This document shows positions 13,192-32,065 of a stretch of DNA of 64,000 nt, piece after piece. Numbering within the stretch: position 1 is the stretch's first letter; every line of letters begins with the position of its first letter. Where the stretch lies: the NCBI GenBank assembly GCA_963082875.1, contig OY720098.1:496001-560000 (forward strand), read 5' to 3'. The position numbers were made by a program, and so were the translations under genes. The notes below the pieces were generated by a model, which was not told where the DNA came from, ran no database searches, and saw only the letters and a list, made by a program, of their open reading frames with translations. The DNA is from Corella eumyota. Lineage: Eukaryota > Chordata > Ascidiacea > Phlebobranchia > Corellidae.

Positions 13192-16100
13192 ATGGTGCGA
13201 AGTCAACAATTTGAGGGTGACCACATTAATGAAATATTTGAAGAGTTAAACAGGTTTGTTATTGATATACTGTTGGTTGATTTATTATTTTAAAACTAAA
13301 TATTTATTTAATGTTTTATTTTAGAGATAGGAATGAAGACAAAGAGTTTTGTGATGTCACAATCAATGATGGAACAAAGAAGCATTCCGCTCACAAAAAC
13401 ATTCTCGCATTTTTTTGTGTTTTCTTTAAAACAATGTTTACAACTGAGGTAAAAAAAACATTTTAAAAACTACTTTTTCATAAAAATTTTGCAATTGTTT
13501 AAATTTATTTAATGTGGTTCTACTTCAAATTTGTAAAATGGCTGTAAAAGAATGGTAGCATTTTCAAATGTAAAATGGTGGTCTTGCCAATACAATAATA
13601 TTGTCTTTTCAGTCAACTTTATGTTTTCATAGATGAGAGAGAAATACAATCCTATTGTAAAGATCCAAGGAATAAGCTCGGAAATTATGAAACTTATTTT
13701 AGATTATGCTTACACTGCAAAAATCCTGATAACCGAAGAAAATGTCTTTGAAATTATGGAAGCTGCAAATTATCTACAAATTAACAGTAAAATTATTAAA
13801 ATTTTAATAACGATAGGGTAGCATGTAAATTTTTGTTAAAAGTTAAATTATATTTAAGTTATTTAAATCTTTTTGATATCTTTAAAGTTTTATCATAATT
13901 ATTATTATTAATTTTATTTAAATAATATTCTCATTTAACTCAAGAATGAGACAACATTTAAATTTAGAACTTCGAAAGTTTTGTGGAGAATTTGTGCAAA
14001 CCATTGTTGATGTTGAGAATTGTTTAACCATGCTGGCTTATTCTCAAAGATACAACCTTGAAAACTTAAAGCAAGGAGCCCAGAAAATAATTGCCAAGAA
14101 TTTTGAAAGAGTTGCATCAAAGCAAGAACTTATCCAACTTTGTTACGAGGATTTGCTTTCTATTCTAAAATTAAAAGAAAAGAAGGTAATATAAGTTTTA
14201 CTATGTTCAGAAGACACGCTCTCAAAAGTTTATAAAATTTTTTTTTAAATTGCCAAATTAATCTTGTACAAATATTATTTTAATTTGCTCCTGAAACAAA
14301 GTATTGCACTAGAACTATTTATAGTCAAAATATTTTTCTATGGAACTACCTTTTTACTTTCTTTACAATAATTTTTTTTTAGAAAAGCCATTTTCATTGA
14401 TAAGTATTTTCTAAATAAATACTCATACTATCTTAGACAAGATTAAATTCAACCTGTTTAAATTATTTTTAACATTTTTAAACACAGGTTTTATCTGAGC
14501 AGATAGTTTACAATGCGATGATAAATTGGATAAAACATGACAGCAATGAACGACAGAAACATGTCAACCAATTGTTTCAATCTCTTGATCTTCTTAAATT
14601 AGGCAGAGAATTTCTTCAACAAGTTATTATGAAAGAGGTCAGTTTGGTAAATAGTAATCAGTTTTAAATTGTTACTTAACAGCATATTAAACCAGCAGCA
14701 TAGTGTTGTGGTCAGAACACTTTCTACATTACATAAGGTCCTGGGTTCGATCCCAACAGATCACATGCACTTAATCAGCAGCATAATTACCGGGCAATTA
14801 TAATCTATAACTGACAAAGTGAACTTGAGACTGATTTGGGTAACTGTTGTTACTCTATGTTTAGATCGCTCATTCGACTTTTCCACATCGTAAATAAAAA
14901 TATATCCAAAAAACTGTCAAAAATGTTTTTTTAAATTGTAGAAATTGATAACAAAATCCTTGGAATGCAACGAAACACTTATCAACGCTTTAATTAATTT
15001 TGTTCCACTTGAAAAAAAAGGTAACTGTTTTGACATAGTTTGAATTGTAAAACTGGATGTTAAGTTAGCTTTTCCTATATATTTGTACTAATTTTTTAAA
15101 TATTTCTAAAAATATTTTAATAAAAAAAGGGAAAATTTAATATTGTTTTATCAAAAACAAAAACGAAACAGGTAAAACTAAATAAAATTTTTCTTATTAA
15201 ACATTTACAATAATATTGTTGTAGTTCCAACAAAGTTACTTATAATGGGAGGAGCTGGTCATGGTGAAAAGGTCATTTTGTTTAACACTGTTACAAAACA
15301 ATGGACTCAGATGCCAGTAAGTTCATATAACCATTTACACATATATAATATGATTTATTAAAGTATTTTACAGTTTAACTGTATCATTTACAATTTGGAT
15401 AATATATATTTTTATTATAAAATTATGGGGTTATTATTAACTAGGAATGCGTTGCTATCCAAAATTAAAAAAAGATTTTATATCAAGGAATTAAATGAAG
15501 AAAGGCGGGGAGCTTCATCTGCTGTTGTCAACAATCAAGTTTTCATCATGGGGGGGGTGGATAATTCTTCTGTTAAGAGTTTAAAATTAGATGAAGTAGA
15601 TCCACAATGGAAAGTTGAACCTCCAATGAAACAAGCTCGGTGGTATGCATCATCAGCTGTCATAAATGGTTGGTTTATTTACTTTAATGTTTGACTAATT
15701 GGGGTTTGTGTTTTTGTCTGCATTTCACATACGAGCCATTATTTAGATTTTACATCCAAGTTATTAAGATAGAATCACTAATATTTTATTGTTGTTAAAA
15801 ATTGTAAAACAATCGAATTAAGTGCTAAATAAAGGCTCTGCTAATAATAAAGGCACTGCTAATAAAGGCACTTCTAATGGTGCTAATAAAGGCAAGGCAC
15901 TTTATTCTAGTACCTAATATATACTAATATTGTTTAGGGCAGTAATGCAGTCCCCTTTTTTAAACATCATGTTCATGTTTTCCACTTTATTATTTTAATA
16001 TTAAAAATAAAAAAACAATCTGTTTAGTTTATAAATGTTGTAGATTGTATTTACACAACTGGAGGTGATGATGAAGATGATGAAACTTTATCAAGTGGGG

Positions 16101-17566
16101 AATTCTTGGATGTGAGGACAAATAAAAGAGGAAATATTCCTGACATGATTGTTCCACGAAGAGGACATGTATTACTTGCTGCAAGAGGTAAACAACTTAA
16201 GGTTTTATTGTATTAATAAATGTTTTAAGATAGTTTACAATAAAGGAAAAATTGCAACATTTATTTTAAAAACAATTTAAAAAAAATCATATAATTTTAA
16301 ATTTTTTACAATTTATATAATGAGGTATTTTAAGTTTAATTATTTTAGTAAAACATATAATAGAGCAGTGTTATAAAAAATTAATTTTGCTTGAGTATCT
16401 TCTTTCCAAGATTAACTTTAGATTAATATTACCAAGAAATAATATGATTATTTTGGCTGCAACCTTGAGTTTGGCCTGAACTCTCATTTATAAAAATAGC
16501 TCATTATGACATCACTGGTGACCGACTATTCTGTTATTGTGTTTGCAAACAGAAAAAATATTTTAGTATTAGCGAATTATTTTGATCATTTTGCTTCTGT
16601 AATATATTTTTTACTCTTTTGTAAATATTTTATAAAAATTGTTATTAGTTTAGTTTGGCTTAATGGTTTTTTAAGTTTGGTTTTTATTTAGGTAAATTAT
16701 TTGCAATTGGAGGATATAATGATGAAGATGGAAGTTTAAGTTCATCAGAATGTTTTGATTTTGATGAACAAAAGTGGTCTCTTATTTCTCCAATGAAATA
16801 TAGTATATTTTATCATGCAGCTGTAGTTTTGGATGATCACATATTTGTTACTGGTCAGTATTATTAGTTAAGTTTATTATTGTGGCAGACTAGGTTATAC
16901 GTAAGGGAATTAGTAAAAGTAAAATTATTTTTATTGCAACAAAAAATTTAAATTAAATATGAAATGCAAAAAAAAAATAAAAAAATTAGTAACTAATGCA
17001 AGATTTTTAAAATTAAATAGAAAATTATAAAAATACCAACAGTCTTGCAATTGTTTTAGTTAACATAGCTATAAGTTTCAAAAAATAACATGATAACTAA
17101 CATATCATTGCTAAATATAAATTTTAAGCAATTCTGTAATTGAAATTTTAATTTAATGTAAAAAACTTTTCCTTCAATTATGAATATTAAATGTTGTTAC
17201 ATTAATTTTTAATTGGAAATTAATATAATTTAAAAGGTGGATGGCAAAATGGCATTGGTGTAGTTTCATCAGTGATCAAATACAACATTTCCACAGATAC
17301 ATGGTCAGAAGTTGCACCACTGAACAAGGCTCGACGTGGTCACTGTGCCTCAGTTGTAGATGGCAAGATTTATGTTGTGGGGGGCATACATGAGTAAGTT
17401 AAACTAAATATTTAGTTTGTAATAATTTATTAAACTCCGGTTCATTGTTTTATTATTTAGGGATCCAGTTAATTCCATTGAAGTATTTGATCCCACGAAC
17501 AACAAGTGGACAATCATTGCTGAAACGGAAAGGGAAATATATGAAGCAACAATGGTGGTTGTTTAA
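13192..17566 (+). CDS. KLHL-like: BTB-BACK-Kelch protein, copy 1
   Basis: KLHL proteins recruit substrates to cullin-3 ubiquitin ligases: BTB binds CUL3, Kelch binds substrate. Twelve exons read in frame: 13192-13253, 13325-13448, 13633-13786, 13968-14185, 14488-14637, 14942-15020, 15225-15316, 15488-15668, 16044-16187, 16692-16853, 17237-17393, 17461-17566 (542 aa). BTB is seen as FCDVTIND...HSAHKNILAFFCVFFKTMFTTE, BACK as FVQTIVDVENCLTMLAYSQR, then six Kelch repeats each with GG and a W about 15-20 residues later (GGAGHG, GGVDNS, GGDDED, GGYNDED, GGWQNG, GGIHED). The exon 4 acceptor at 13968 was chosen because it keeps frame and gives normal BTB-BACK spacing; the open frame from 13946 would add residues. 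The substitutions relative to copy 2 cluster in pocket-side Kelch positions. Exact KLHL subfamily not identified. Confidence 0.9.
14693..14910 (+). mobile_element. SINE copy of the CTACATTAC subtype, KLHL intron 5
   Basis: The head reads GTGGTCAGAACACTTTCTACATTAC rather than the usual hairpin form, and a piece of the body is missing. Duplicate at 38841-39055. Confidence 0.75.
15830..15905 (+). repeat. AATAAAGGCACTGCT repeat in KLHL intron 8
   Basis: About five imperfect units of roughly 15 bp. The second copy (39985-40160) is about twice as long. Confidence 0.75.
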
Positions 17567-18046
17567 TAACAAATTATTTTGTTTATGAGGTCATAGTTAG
17601 TCAATATACTATTATTAAACAGTAACAATACAAATTAATTCATTAAATGAATTTTTTTATGTTTTAGTTGTAAAACAAACCTAAGTTTTATTTGCTTTAT
17701 TTTAAACCATATAAAAAATACAATTTTAAATATTTTTATTTTTCAAAATTATTTTATATTTGATTATGTTTGATATTTTTTTACCTTCATTTTTTTAGCA
17801 AATTATATTTAAAATATTTATCTTGTTATATATTTATACTTTAAAGTTGTATTTAATAATTTTATTATTTTTTTTAAATTTACTGCAAATTTTTTTTTGA
17901 TATTTTATGTAATTAAAATTTTTTTTTTATCAAAAAATTTGTCACATTTTTATTTATATTGGCTTGTTTGTTTTATTTGTGCTTGTAATTAAAGTTTTTT
18001 TACTTTTATGCATTTTCTAATCACTGTAGTTTTACTAATTACATTT

Positions 18047-18100
18047 TTGTTTCAAGGTTTTAGGTTCGTTGTTAGTGTTTTATAAATTTGTTGAATAAAA
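18047..18100 (+). pseudogene. Relic of a KLHL 5' leader downstream of KLHL copy 1
   Basis: TTTTGTTTCAAGGTTTTAGG, then GTTGTTA and AAATTTGTT words, matches 13139-13185, just upstream of the KLHL start. No coding sequence follows. It may be the trace of a lost tandem KLHL copy. Also present near 42333-42386. Confidence 0.45.
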
Positions 18101-18469
18101 GGTTGAATTTTTAAATGACCTGTTATTCATAGTTTAACAGATAAAAATAAAATAAGGCAATAATAATAAAATAAATTGTTTGGTTAGGACATGTTTTATG
18201 TTCAAAACAAAATTTATCGATATTATGGATTTTTTTTTGCAAGATAGTATGGGTAATCTCATCACATAGTTACATAAAAATGTAATGTAAGCAGGTTATA
18301 AGAATAAATAAAAACAAATTTCAAAAACTTCTTGTTTAGATAAATAAAAATACTATTTACTTAATTAAAAATTAAAATAAACAAGAAATATCATAGCACA
18401 TTAAAATTTGTTTTTTTTATCAGTTATTAAAATAAAAATATACCTTTTTCAATATATATTTTTTTGTAT

Positions 18470-18747
18470 ATATCTGTATCCTCGATGTGGGAAAGTCAAA
18501 TGCGCGACTTAAACATAGAGTAACATCAGTTACTTCGACCCAATCTCGATTTGCCTGTGGCAGTTTGGGATATTATAAAATATAATTGCCTGATAAATAT
18601 GCTGTTGATTGAGTGCTGGCTCAGCAGGGGTTCATACCGTTTATAGCGCCTTACTCAAGGGCGCTACAGCATGAGATCAGTGGGGGTTGAAACCACGACC
18701 TCATGTGTGGTGTAGCAAGTGTTCTTACCACTACACCACGCTGCCGG
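18470..18747 (-). mobile_element. SINE copy between KLHL and CYP4, copy 1
   Basis: Full-length with a head ending CACGCTGCCGG; duplicate at 42755-43033. Confidence 0.85.
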
Positions 18748-19212
18748 TTTTTTTTATTTATTTGGTTTTTATATTTTATTTATAATCATAGGAAATAGTT
18801 TGTGACTTCCTGATTTTAATACAATAACCAAATTTATAAATTTAATATAAATATAAACACATGCCAAAACAAGAACAAAAAAAGTTAAACTCTTGTACTG
18901 ATCTATATTGGTTTAATGAACGATGTTGATTCAATTTATAAAAACGAGTTTTAAATACATAGAACGAAGTAATTAAGTTTGTTACGTAATATCATATAAG
19001 CGAGGCAATCCAGGTTTTGTTTAATTACAAATAAACTCCAGCGAATAAAGTTTGTTAAAAATATATTTGAAAAATATTGATAGTAAGAAAAAATGGTTTG
19101 AACCAAATATTTTTTGAACCTAAAAAAATGTAAAAAAATCCAAGTTAAAAAAACTTTTAAAATATTTATTTGTTAGCAGTTGGTGTCAATTAATTAACAA
19201 AATTAATTAAGA

Positions 19213-25237
<6,025 letters not shown>

Positions 25238-26405
25238 AATCTGTCACAATTCCTGTTTACTTTTTAATTTTGCTCCAAAAAAATGTAATTATAATTTTTA
25301 TATTATACGAAAATTTAATTAAGAAACAAAAATTATTTTTTATTTTATAAATATTATTTTATAAATATTTTTTTAGCCTTTTTCATCGATGTTTTGTCTT
25401 TGCAAAAACAAAAATAAATAATTTATTTGTTTAGGTTTTTAGCTTTAATAATATAGACACCATATAACAAAATATTTTAATCTAATTCTATTTATTAGAA
25501 ATATTGAAAGCTAGTAAGGCTACAATTACAAAAATAACAAAATTGAAGAAAATTATAAACTTTTAAGTTAGAACCAAATGTTAATGCAATGAAAGAATAA
25601 TTAAAAAGCAATAATGGTAGTTTTTAACGAGCTAACAGCCTACCCTTAAGATATATAAACTGCTACCGTTCTACAAAAAACACAATTCAAAAATAATGAT
25701 TTAAAATACATGCTACATAGTTAAATATAAGGTCAGTGCTTGCAATAAAATGGAATGTATAAGTACATATATGATATCCTGAAAGTGTTTTGCATATTAT
25801 TATAAAAAATTAATTGCAGAATTGATAAAATTAAAGTATAAGAAATGATTCAAAACCTTTAAATTGCAATATATATGTTCAAGTAATGAATTTCAATGTA
25901 ATTTGTTTAAAATATGAGAAGTTTAAAAGCTTAATGTTGTTTTTTTTAAACTAAGTTAAAAAGTTTTTGTAAATAATAACAAATTAAATATTTAATTAAA
26001 AACAACCTTAAGCTTTTGACAATTAACCAAGTTGAATAAGTTTACACTAATTTAATTCTACAATTATTTTAAATATATTCTAAATTAACTTATTATATGA
26101 TTACAAAAATATATGATACATTATAAACAGCTACTCCATGTTTAAATATAAGAGGTTTTGAACTAATAAAACTTGCATCAAAATTCCCCTTATTTAGAAA
26201 TTTAGATAAAGTCCTTTTAAAAAAAAGGTCAAGTTTCTGATAATAATCCTTGTTCTAACTTTATTTTAAAAGTTAAAAATGTTCCATATCCAAATATTCA
26301 AAATCTTTAAAATATTTGAAAAGGTAGATGTGCAAATTCCAAATAAACACTGATATAAACTTTAAAAAAGAAACCCAAACCCTCAAATTAATCAACCCAA
26401 CCTTT
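25238..26405. other. Convergent intergenic region, CYP4 copy 1 and arrestin fragment
   Basis: AT-rich, no gene or complex repeat seen. It is retained almost unchanged at 49411-50602. Confidence 0.6.
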
Positions 26406-26623
26406 TTAGTTGTAACTGAATGCCTGTTGGTTCCAATCATAATAAGCATACTTGGGTGCAAACTGGGTTTCCCCCATCAAGTAGTCATTATCCTCTTTCT
26501 CTTTTATATTGACGACATTGTCAACAACTGATGTGTAAACAGGTGGTGGAGCTAAAGAGGAAATAATAGAATTTAGGCACATTAATTCATGGAATTTGAT
26601 TAGGAGCCAAAAAGTTTTAAGTT

Positions 26624-26910
26624 AGCAGCGTGGTGTAGTGGTAAAAACATTTGCTACACCACACATGAGGTCGATGGTTCAATCCCCACTGGTTTCATAC
26701 TGTAGCGCCCTTGAGTAAGGCGCTATAAACGGTATGAACTCCTGCTGAGCCAACACTTAATCAGCAGTATATTTATCAGGCAATTATAATCTATAATATC
26801 CCAAACTGCTAAAAGCAACTTGAGACTGGGTCGAAGTAACTAATGTTACTCCATGTTTAGGTCATACATTCGACCTCCCACATCGAGGATAAAGATATAT
26901 ACAAAAAAAA
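26624..26910 (+). mobile_element. SINE copy in arrestin fragment
   Basis: Full-length copy in intron 8 of the fragment; duplicate at 50820-51105. Confidence 0.85.
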
Positions 26911-27275
26911 TCAACAATATCATTTATACCCACAACTAACAATTTGGGGTTAAACCAAAATAAATGTCAAAAATTGAATATTTTTACAACTATCTTACCT
27001 TCATATTTTGGTGGGTTGTCCTCTACTGAAAGTTGTTCCAATGATAAGTCCTGGGTTTGGGGATTTCCCTGCAGTGGAATCGATCCAAGAAAGAACGGAC
27101 ATTTCACCCTCAAGTTGCGACTCAACTTTGGTTTTCCAACTCAAACTGGAGGAAAAATAAATTTAAGTTTATCCTCAATCACAAAATAATAATTAATGGG
27201 AATTTCATAGTCATTTTTTCAGAAACTTAAAAAAGGTTTTTTTTTCTATGTAAAAAATCTAATTAAAAATATAAA

Positions 27276-27522
27276 TTTATCCTCAATGTAAGAAGGTCAA
27301 TTTTTTAGCGTAAACATAGAATAACATCAGTTACCCTGACAAAATCTCGAGTTGCCTGTGGTAGTTTGGGATATTATAGATTATAATTACTCGGTAATTA
27401 TGCTGCTGATTAAAGTGCTAGCTCAGCAGGAGTTTATACCGTTTATAAAACCTTACTCAAGGGCGCTACAGCATGAGATCAGTGGGGATTAAAAAGCGAA
27501 GCCAAGTGTTCTGACACTCTGC
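27276..27522 (-). mobile_element. SINE copy in arrestin fragment
   Basis: Near full length, with the head degraded; duplicate at 51474-51722. Confidence 0.75.
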
Positions 27523-28017
27523 CGGTTAACTTAGGCCTAACCATAATATTTTACAAATAACATTAAGTTTTTTACCTGAATCTTGTAAGAAATTTTAAGG
27601 ATTTTGCACTGAGTCATCATTGTTGGGGGTAAACTGGGAATCTGTAAATAATAAAATATATTGTTTATCCTCAAAAAGAATTATTATAAACTGAGAAAGC
27701 AAAAAATTAATCGAAACAGACAAAAAAAATTTATAAATATTCAAAAATTTTTATCAAAATTTCAACCAATAACTAGTACAAGTTAAAATCTGTTTTTTAA
27801 CAAAACCTGAAGCTGTTTTTTCCTGAGTTCTAGATTGCGATGTTTCTTGACTCCCTCATCTTCCAACATTGTCATCGTTTTAGTGCAAGTTTTCACTCGG
27901 CCGGCGTTCGAAATGAACTTCACTTTTTGAATCAACTTAAAGTAGGATTTGGAAATATTGAAAGAGCTAAAAATAAAACTTGTTTTTAGTAAATATTAAA
28001 AACTCCTTTTTTTTTGT

Positions 28018-28295
28018 ACATATCTTTACCCTTGATATTGAAAAGTCGAATGTGTGATCTAAACATAAAGTAACATCAGTTATTCCGACACGGCTCGAGT
28101 TGCCTGTGGCAGTTTTGAATATTATAGATTATAATTGCCCGATATTTAAGCTGCTAATTAAGTATTGACTCAGCAGGAGTTCATACTGTTTATAGCGCCT
28201 TACTTAAGAGCGCTACAGCATGAGGGCAGTGGGGATTCAACCCATGACCTTATGGTATTGTAGCAAGTGTTCTTACCACTACACCACGCTGCCGG
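28018..28295 (-). mobile_element. Recombinant SINE at the tandem-duplication junction
   Basis: From 28018 to about 28263 it shares diagnostic variants with the right-edge SINE (52210-52492): ACCCTTGATATTGAAAAG, TATTGACTCAGCAGG, ATTCAACCCATGACC, TTATGGTATTGTAG. After that it and its flank match the left-edge SINE (AGCAAGTGTTCTTACC, then ACACAAGTTCTTGAC). This is the expected product of crossing-over between the two edge SINEs. Confidence 0.8.
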
Positions 28296-28867
28296 TTAAA
28301 AACACAAGTTCTTGACTTTCTACAATTTACCAGCAGTAAGAATCAAACTTAAAACTTTTAAACATAAACTTACCTATTGAACCTTTTGTCTCTGTTGTTC
28401 AGGTTAAAATTTGGTCTCGGTCGATTGTTGTCGTAATAATTGTTTTGAAATCGACCTCTGAAAATAGTTTTAATCAATAAAAAGTTACAAAACTAGCTTT
28501 TTTAGTCCTATAGCCTTTAAAACTTATCAAAATCTAACAACTATGATAAGTGGGTGAGCCAGGGTCAGGATTAAGGGGGGTCAAAACAATATTACATCAC
28601 AAATGGGGTAAGGGTGGCATGGTACCCATTAGATCCTATGTAACAACGATATATTATAAACCTTATAGCAACTTTTGCATCATAATATTTATAAAATGTC
28701 GAAACCTCCAGTTGTTGCCTTGGTAACCCCTTCCTCTGTTGTGAAAGTAGTTTTGGTGGTTGTTCCATCGTCCTCTGAAACCTAAGAAAAAGAAAAGTGC
28801 TTTCAAAATTAAATATATTTATTTTCTTATTTAAAAAACAAATTAGCCAGTATGAACTTTTTAGTAG

Positions 28868-29140
28868 CCGGCAGCGTGGTGTAGTGGTACAAATATTTGC
28901 TACACCACCATGAGGTCGTGGGTTTAATCCCCACTGCTCTCATGCTGTAGCACCCTTGAGTAAGGCACTATAAATTGTATGAACTCCTGCTGAGCCAGCA
29001 CTTAATCAGCAGCATAATTATTGGGCAATTATAATCTATAATATCACAAACTGCCACAGGCAACTCGAGACTGGATCGGAGTAACTAATGTTACTCTATG
29101 TTCAGGCTTTAAAGACGACGTTCTTACATCGAGGATAAAT
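28868..29140 (+). mobile_element. SINE copy, THRAP3-like copy 2
   Basis: Duplicate of the copy at 4789-5060; head sequence better preserved here. Confidence 0.85.
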
Positions 29141-30722
29141 AAAAACAATATTAGGTACTGGTAAAGTTTTATAATAATACATTTTCCTTCGGTAATTAAT
29201 AATTAAATCTTTAAACTTCTTTTATTAATATAAAAAAGTAAAAAAAAAATTTATATAAAACAGGCTTTTTTGTAATTTAGTGACAAAATATTAATTAATT
29301 ATCCTAATTAATAAAACTTAATTTACCTCCACCCCTTCCACGATATCTCTGGTTGTAGTGATTGTAATTCCTCTGCTGATATACTCTTTGTGGGGATCTG
29401 TGATGTCATAAATAATATATTTAAGCATTCTGTGATGTCATTAATATATTGTGATGTCATTAAACTTACCTGGAATTACCTCAATCCCTGTTTTGGTTCC
29501 ATCGACCTGGAACACTTTCCTATAACAAAGAGGTTTTGTTTTAACAATGGGCATTAAAAACAACTATTGTTATAAATCACCTTTGAAGATAACCTCTGTC
29601 GTTGATCATTGTATGCCCTTGGAAGTGATTTTGACCTTGACCTTCGAACTGGAGACCTTTTAGGTGACCTTGACCTTTCCAAAGACCTCTGGTTAGAATT
29701 TGACCTGTTTAATGACCTTTGGTTTGACCTTGATCTATCTAATGAGATTTTTTGTGCCCCCGATGGTGAAGTTGACATTTCCATTGACCTTGAGCCACTT
29801 AATGACCTTTGCTTTGACCTTGAATGCCTTAAAGGTGACCTTGAACAACTTTTTTCATTTTCTTTTCCCATTTTCAAAAAGTTTAAACTTTCCAAATTCA
29901 CAGAGACCTGAAAAAAATTAAAATTAAAATTTTTGCCCGAAATTAAAAATAATTTCAACTCACGGTTTGTTTGCTTCTCATAACTTTTTCATTTTCCATT
30001 TTTTTCTCCTCGTGAGCTTTCGTGATTCTCTCCGACAACGAGAGTTTTGTCATATGTGTGACACTTCGTGAACCTGCAACACAAATATGTTACAACACTT
30101 GCTCCAGTAACAACCTTAATTTAATGCCACATCTCTGTTACTCACCTGTTACTGTAATCTTTGTTTTTTTTAAAGACTTCCTCGAAATCAAGAGTGATTG
30201 TTTATCCTCACTGCCACCAAATAATGACACAAATTGTGTCTCTTATGAGTCAGTACTCTTGCTCAGATTAGGGATGTGACTGAAAATGGACTGGCCACCT
30301 TCCATGTTGTTGCGTACAACTAAATCTCGAATATGAGACAAAGGCAAATCAGCAGGAATGTTTCTAAAAAAATATTTATTAAAATTTGAATTTTTTTTGT
30401 GCAAAAATTGAAATAAAAACAGTTTTTTAAAATACCGAATCAAATGATCAATTTTTTCTTCTTCCTCAAGTTTTTGTTTCTTCAATTTTTTATCATTTTT
30501 CTCCTCACTAAGTTCCTGCAAAAAAATTTAAATAAAAAGTTTAAAAAAAATTAAAAATTTCTTTTGACTTTAAACACAAACCTTTTTCTTTTTCTTCTTT
30601 TTCTTTTTACTTTCGCTGGTCGACAATTTTCGTTGCTTTTTCTTCTTTTTTTTCTTCTTCAAATTCTCGTCACTTGAACATTCGACCTCCACAACTGCTT
30701 CAGGTTTGTATCTGAGTATTTT

Positions 30723-30992
30723 AAATTTATCCTCAATGTGGGAAGGTCAATTTAAATATAAAGTAACATTTGTTACCCGGACCAAGTCCCGAGTTGACTT
30801 AAACAGTTTGGGATATTATAGATTATAATTGCCCGATAATTATGCTGCTGCTTAAGTGCTGGCTCAGCAGGAGTTCATACCGTTTATAGCGCCTTACTCA
30901 AGGGCACTACAGCATGAGATCAATGGGGATTGAACCCACGACCTCATGGTGGTGTAGCAAGTGTTCCAACCACCACACCACGCTGGCAGTTG
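30723..30992 (-). mobile_element. SINE copy abutting exon 14 of THRAP3-like copy 2
   Basis: Duplicate of 6655-6917, with the same position against the exon 14 acceptor. Confidence 0.8.
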
Positions 30993-31021
30993 CTTCTTGC
31001 TGGTTTAATTTGTTGATGTTT

Positions 31022-31140
31022 TTTTGGCTTGGCGCTTAGTAACGTCTATAGTATTACACTACAGCATAAGAACAGTGGGGATCAAACCCAGAACCTCATG
31101 ATTTAAACCCAAGTGTTTCAACCACCCCATCCTGCTGGTC
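31022..31140 (-). mobile_element. Old SINE head fragment
   Basis: Duplicate of 6935-7064. Confidence 0.5.
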
Positions 31141-32065
31141 AATTACCACAACCATCTTGTTTAAAATTTTGAAAGTGTTGGCCTGAAGTCTGGTGGTTTT
31201 ATTGTGATTATTATTTAAATAAAAGTTAAAATTAATAATTAAAAAAAAAATTGTAAGATCATTAACTCACGATTTATTCTCCCCATCACTTGAACTACTT
31301 TCGTGGGAGGCAAAACTTTTGTGAGATCTAAAAGTTGACAAAGATCAGAAAATTTAACACAGAAAAATTTAAAACTTTTTGAATAACTTTAGTTTCTAAA
31401 ATATTTACCTTTGTTGAATCTTTGTAACATCAGGGGACTCCCATTTACTGGCCACAGGGTGTCTCAAACCTTCCACTGGGTGTCTCAAATTTTCCACTGG
31501 ATGTCTCAAACCATCCACAGGGTGTCTCAAGTCTTCCACGGAGTGTCTCAAATCTTCCACTGGGTGTCTCAAGTCTTCCACGGAGTGTCTCAAATCTTCC
31601 ACTGGGTGTCTCAAGTTTTCCACTGGGTGTCTCAAATCTTTCACAGGGTGTCTCAAGTCTTCCACTGGGGTCCTTAAATCTTCTACGGGTTGTCTAACTT
31701 TAGCCACTTGGTGTCGTAATTCTACTTCCTCTGGAGGGTGCACTTCTGCCACAGTTGGCACTACAGAGCTGATGTAGCAAGGTTTGGAAAACCCTGAAAA
31801 AAGAATGAAGGCCGTGATTTAACCCCGGGCACTTAATATTTTACTTTGCATCACCACATCTTTGACTAAAGTAAAAATTAATCTATACAGAGTAACAGAG
31901 TGGGTGATATAAATATGTCCAATTTAAAGGCCAACTAAATAAATAAAACTACTGTTTGTGGTGTGTGGGTAATTTTCCCCTAGCAAATATTAGTTGAGAG
32001 TTTTAACCATATTAGGACAATTAAAATGTTGATCATAAAACTAGCAAATGACTTCTTTTAAAAAA

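Larger units (their letters stand above)
17567..19212. other. KLHL to CYP4 intergenic region, copy 1
   Basis: AT-rich with no gene seen. It contains a SINE (18470-18747) and, at 18047-18100, a stretch resembling the sequence just upstream of the KLHL start codon (TTTCAAGGTTTTAGGTT). The block is nearly identical in copy 2 (41853-43497). Confidence 0.6.
26406..27966 (-). pseudogene. ARRDC-like: 5'-truncated alpha-arrestin (ARRDC) copy, last four exons
   Basis: Corresponds to exons 6-9 of the complete gene at 50603-55313: 27807-27966, 27576-27641, 26999-27145 and 26406-26551. Exons 1-5 were not copied because the duplication edge falls between exons 5 and 6. The first exon begins [17 protein letters not shown] (arrestin C domain) and the last encodes the PPVY tail. 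Exon 8 is 147 nt against 148 in the intact gene. The missing base (CTTTGGTTTT against CTTTGGTGTTT on the plus strand) brings a TGA into frame at 27122-27124. It has no promoter of its own and could only be read as the 3' end of the THRAP3-like copy upstream. Decayed by-product of the duplication. Confidence 0.85.

Noticed and set aside
13946-13967. Alternative earlier start for the KLHL BACK exon
   Set aside because: Using it breaks phase with exon 3 and lengthens the BTB-BACK linker; the third paralogue shows the ancestral acceptor phase used at 13968.
16506-16691. 61-codon plus-strand frame, identical in copy 2
   Set aside because: Lies in KLHL intron 9 immediately before exon 10; its open frame reflects AT-rich intron conserved by recent duplication, with no domain.
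31411-31677. Plus-strand frame with VSQVFHW repeats
   Set aside because: Antisense of the coding heptad array in THRAP3-like exon 12.
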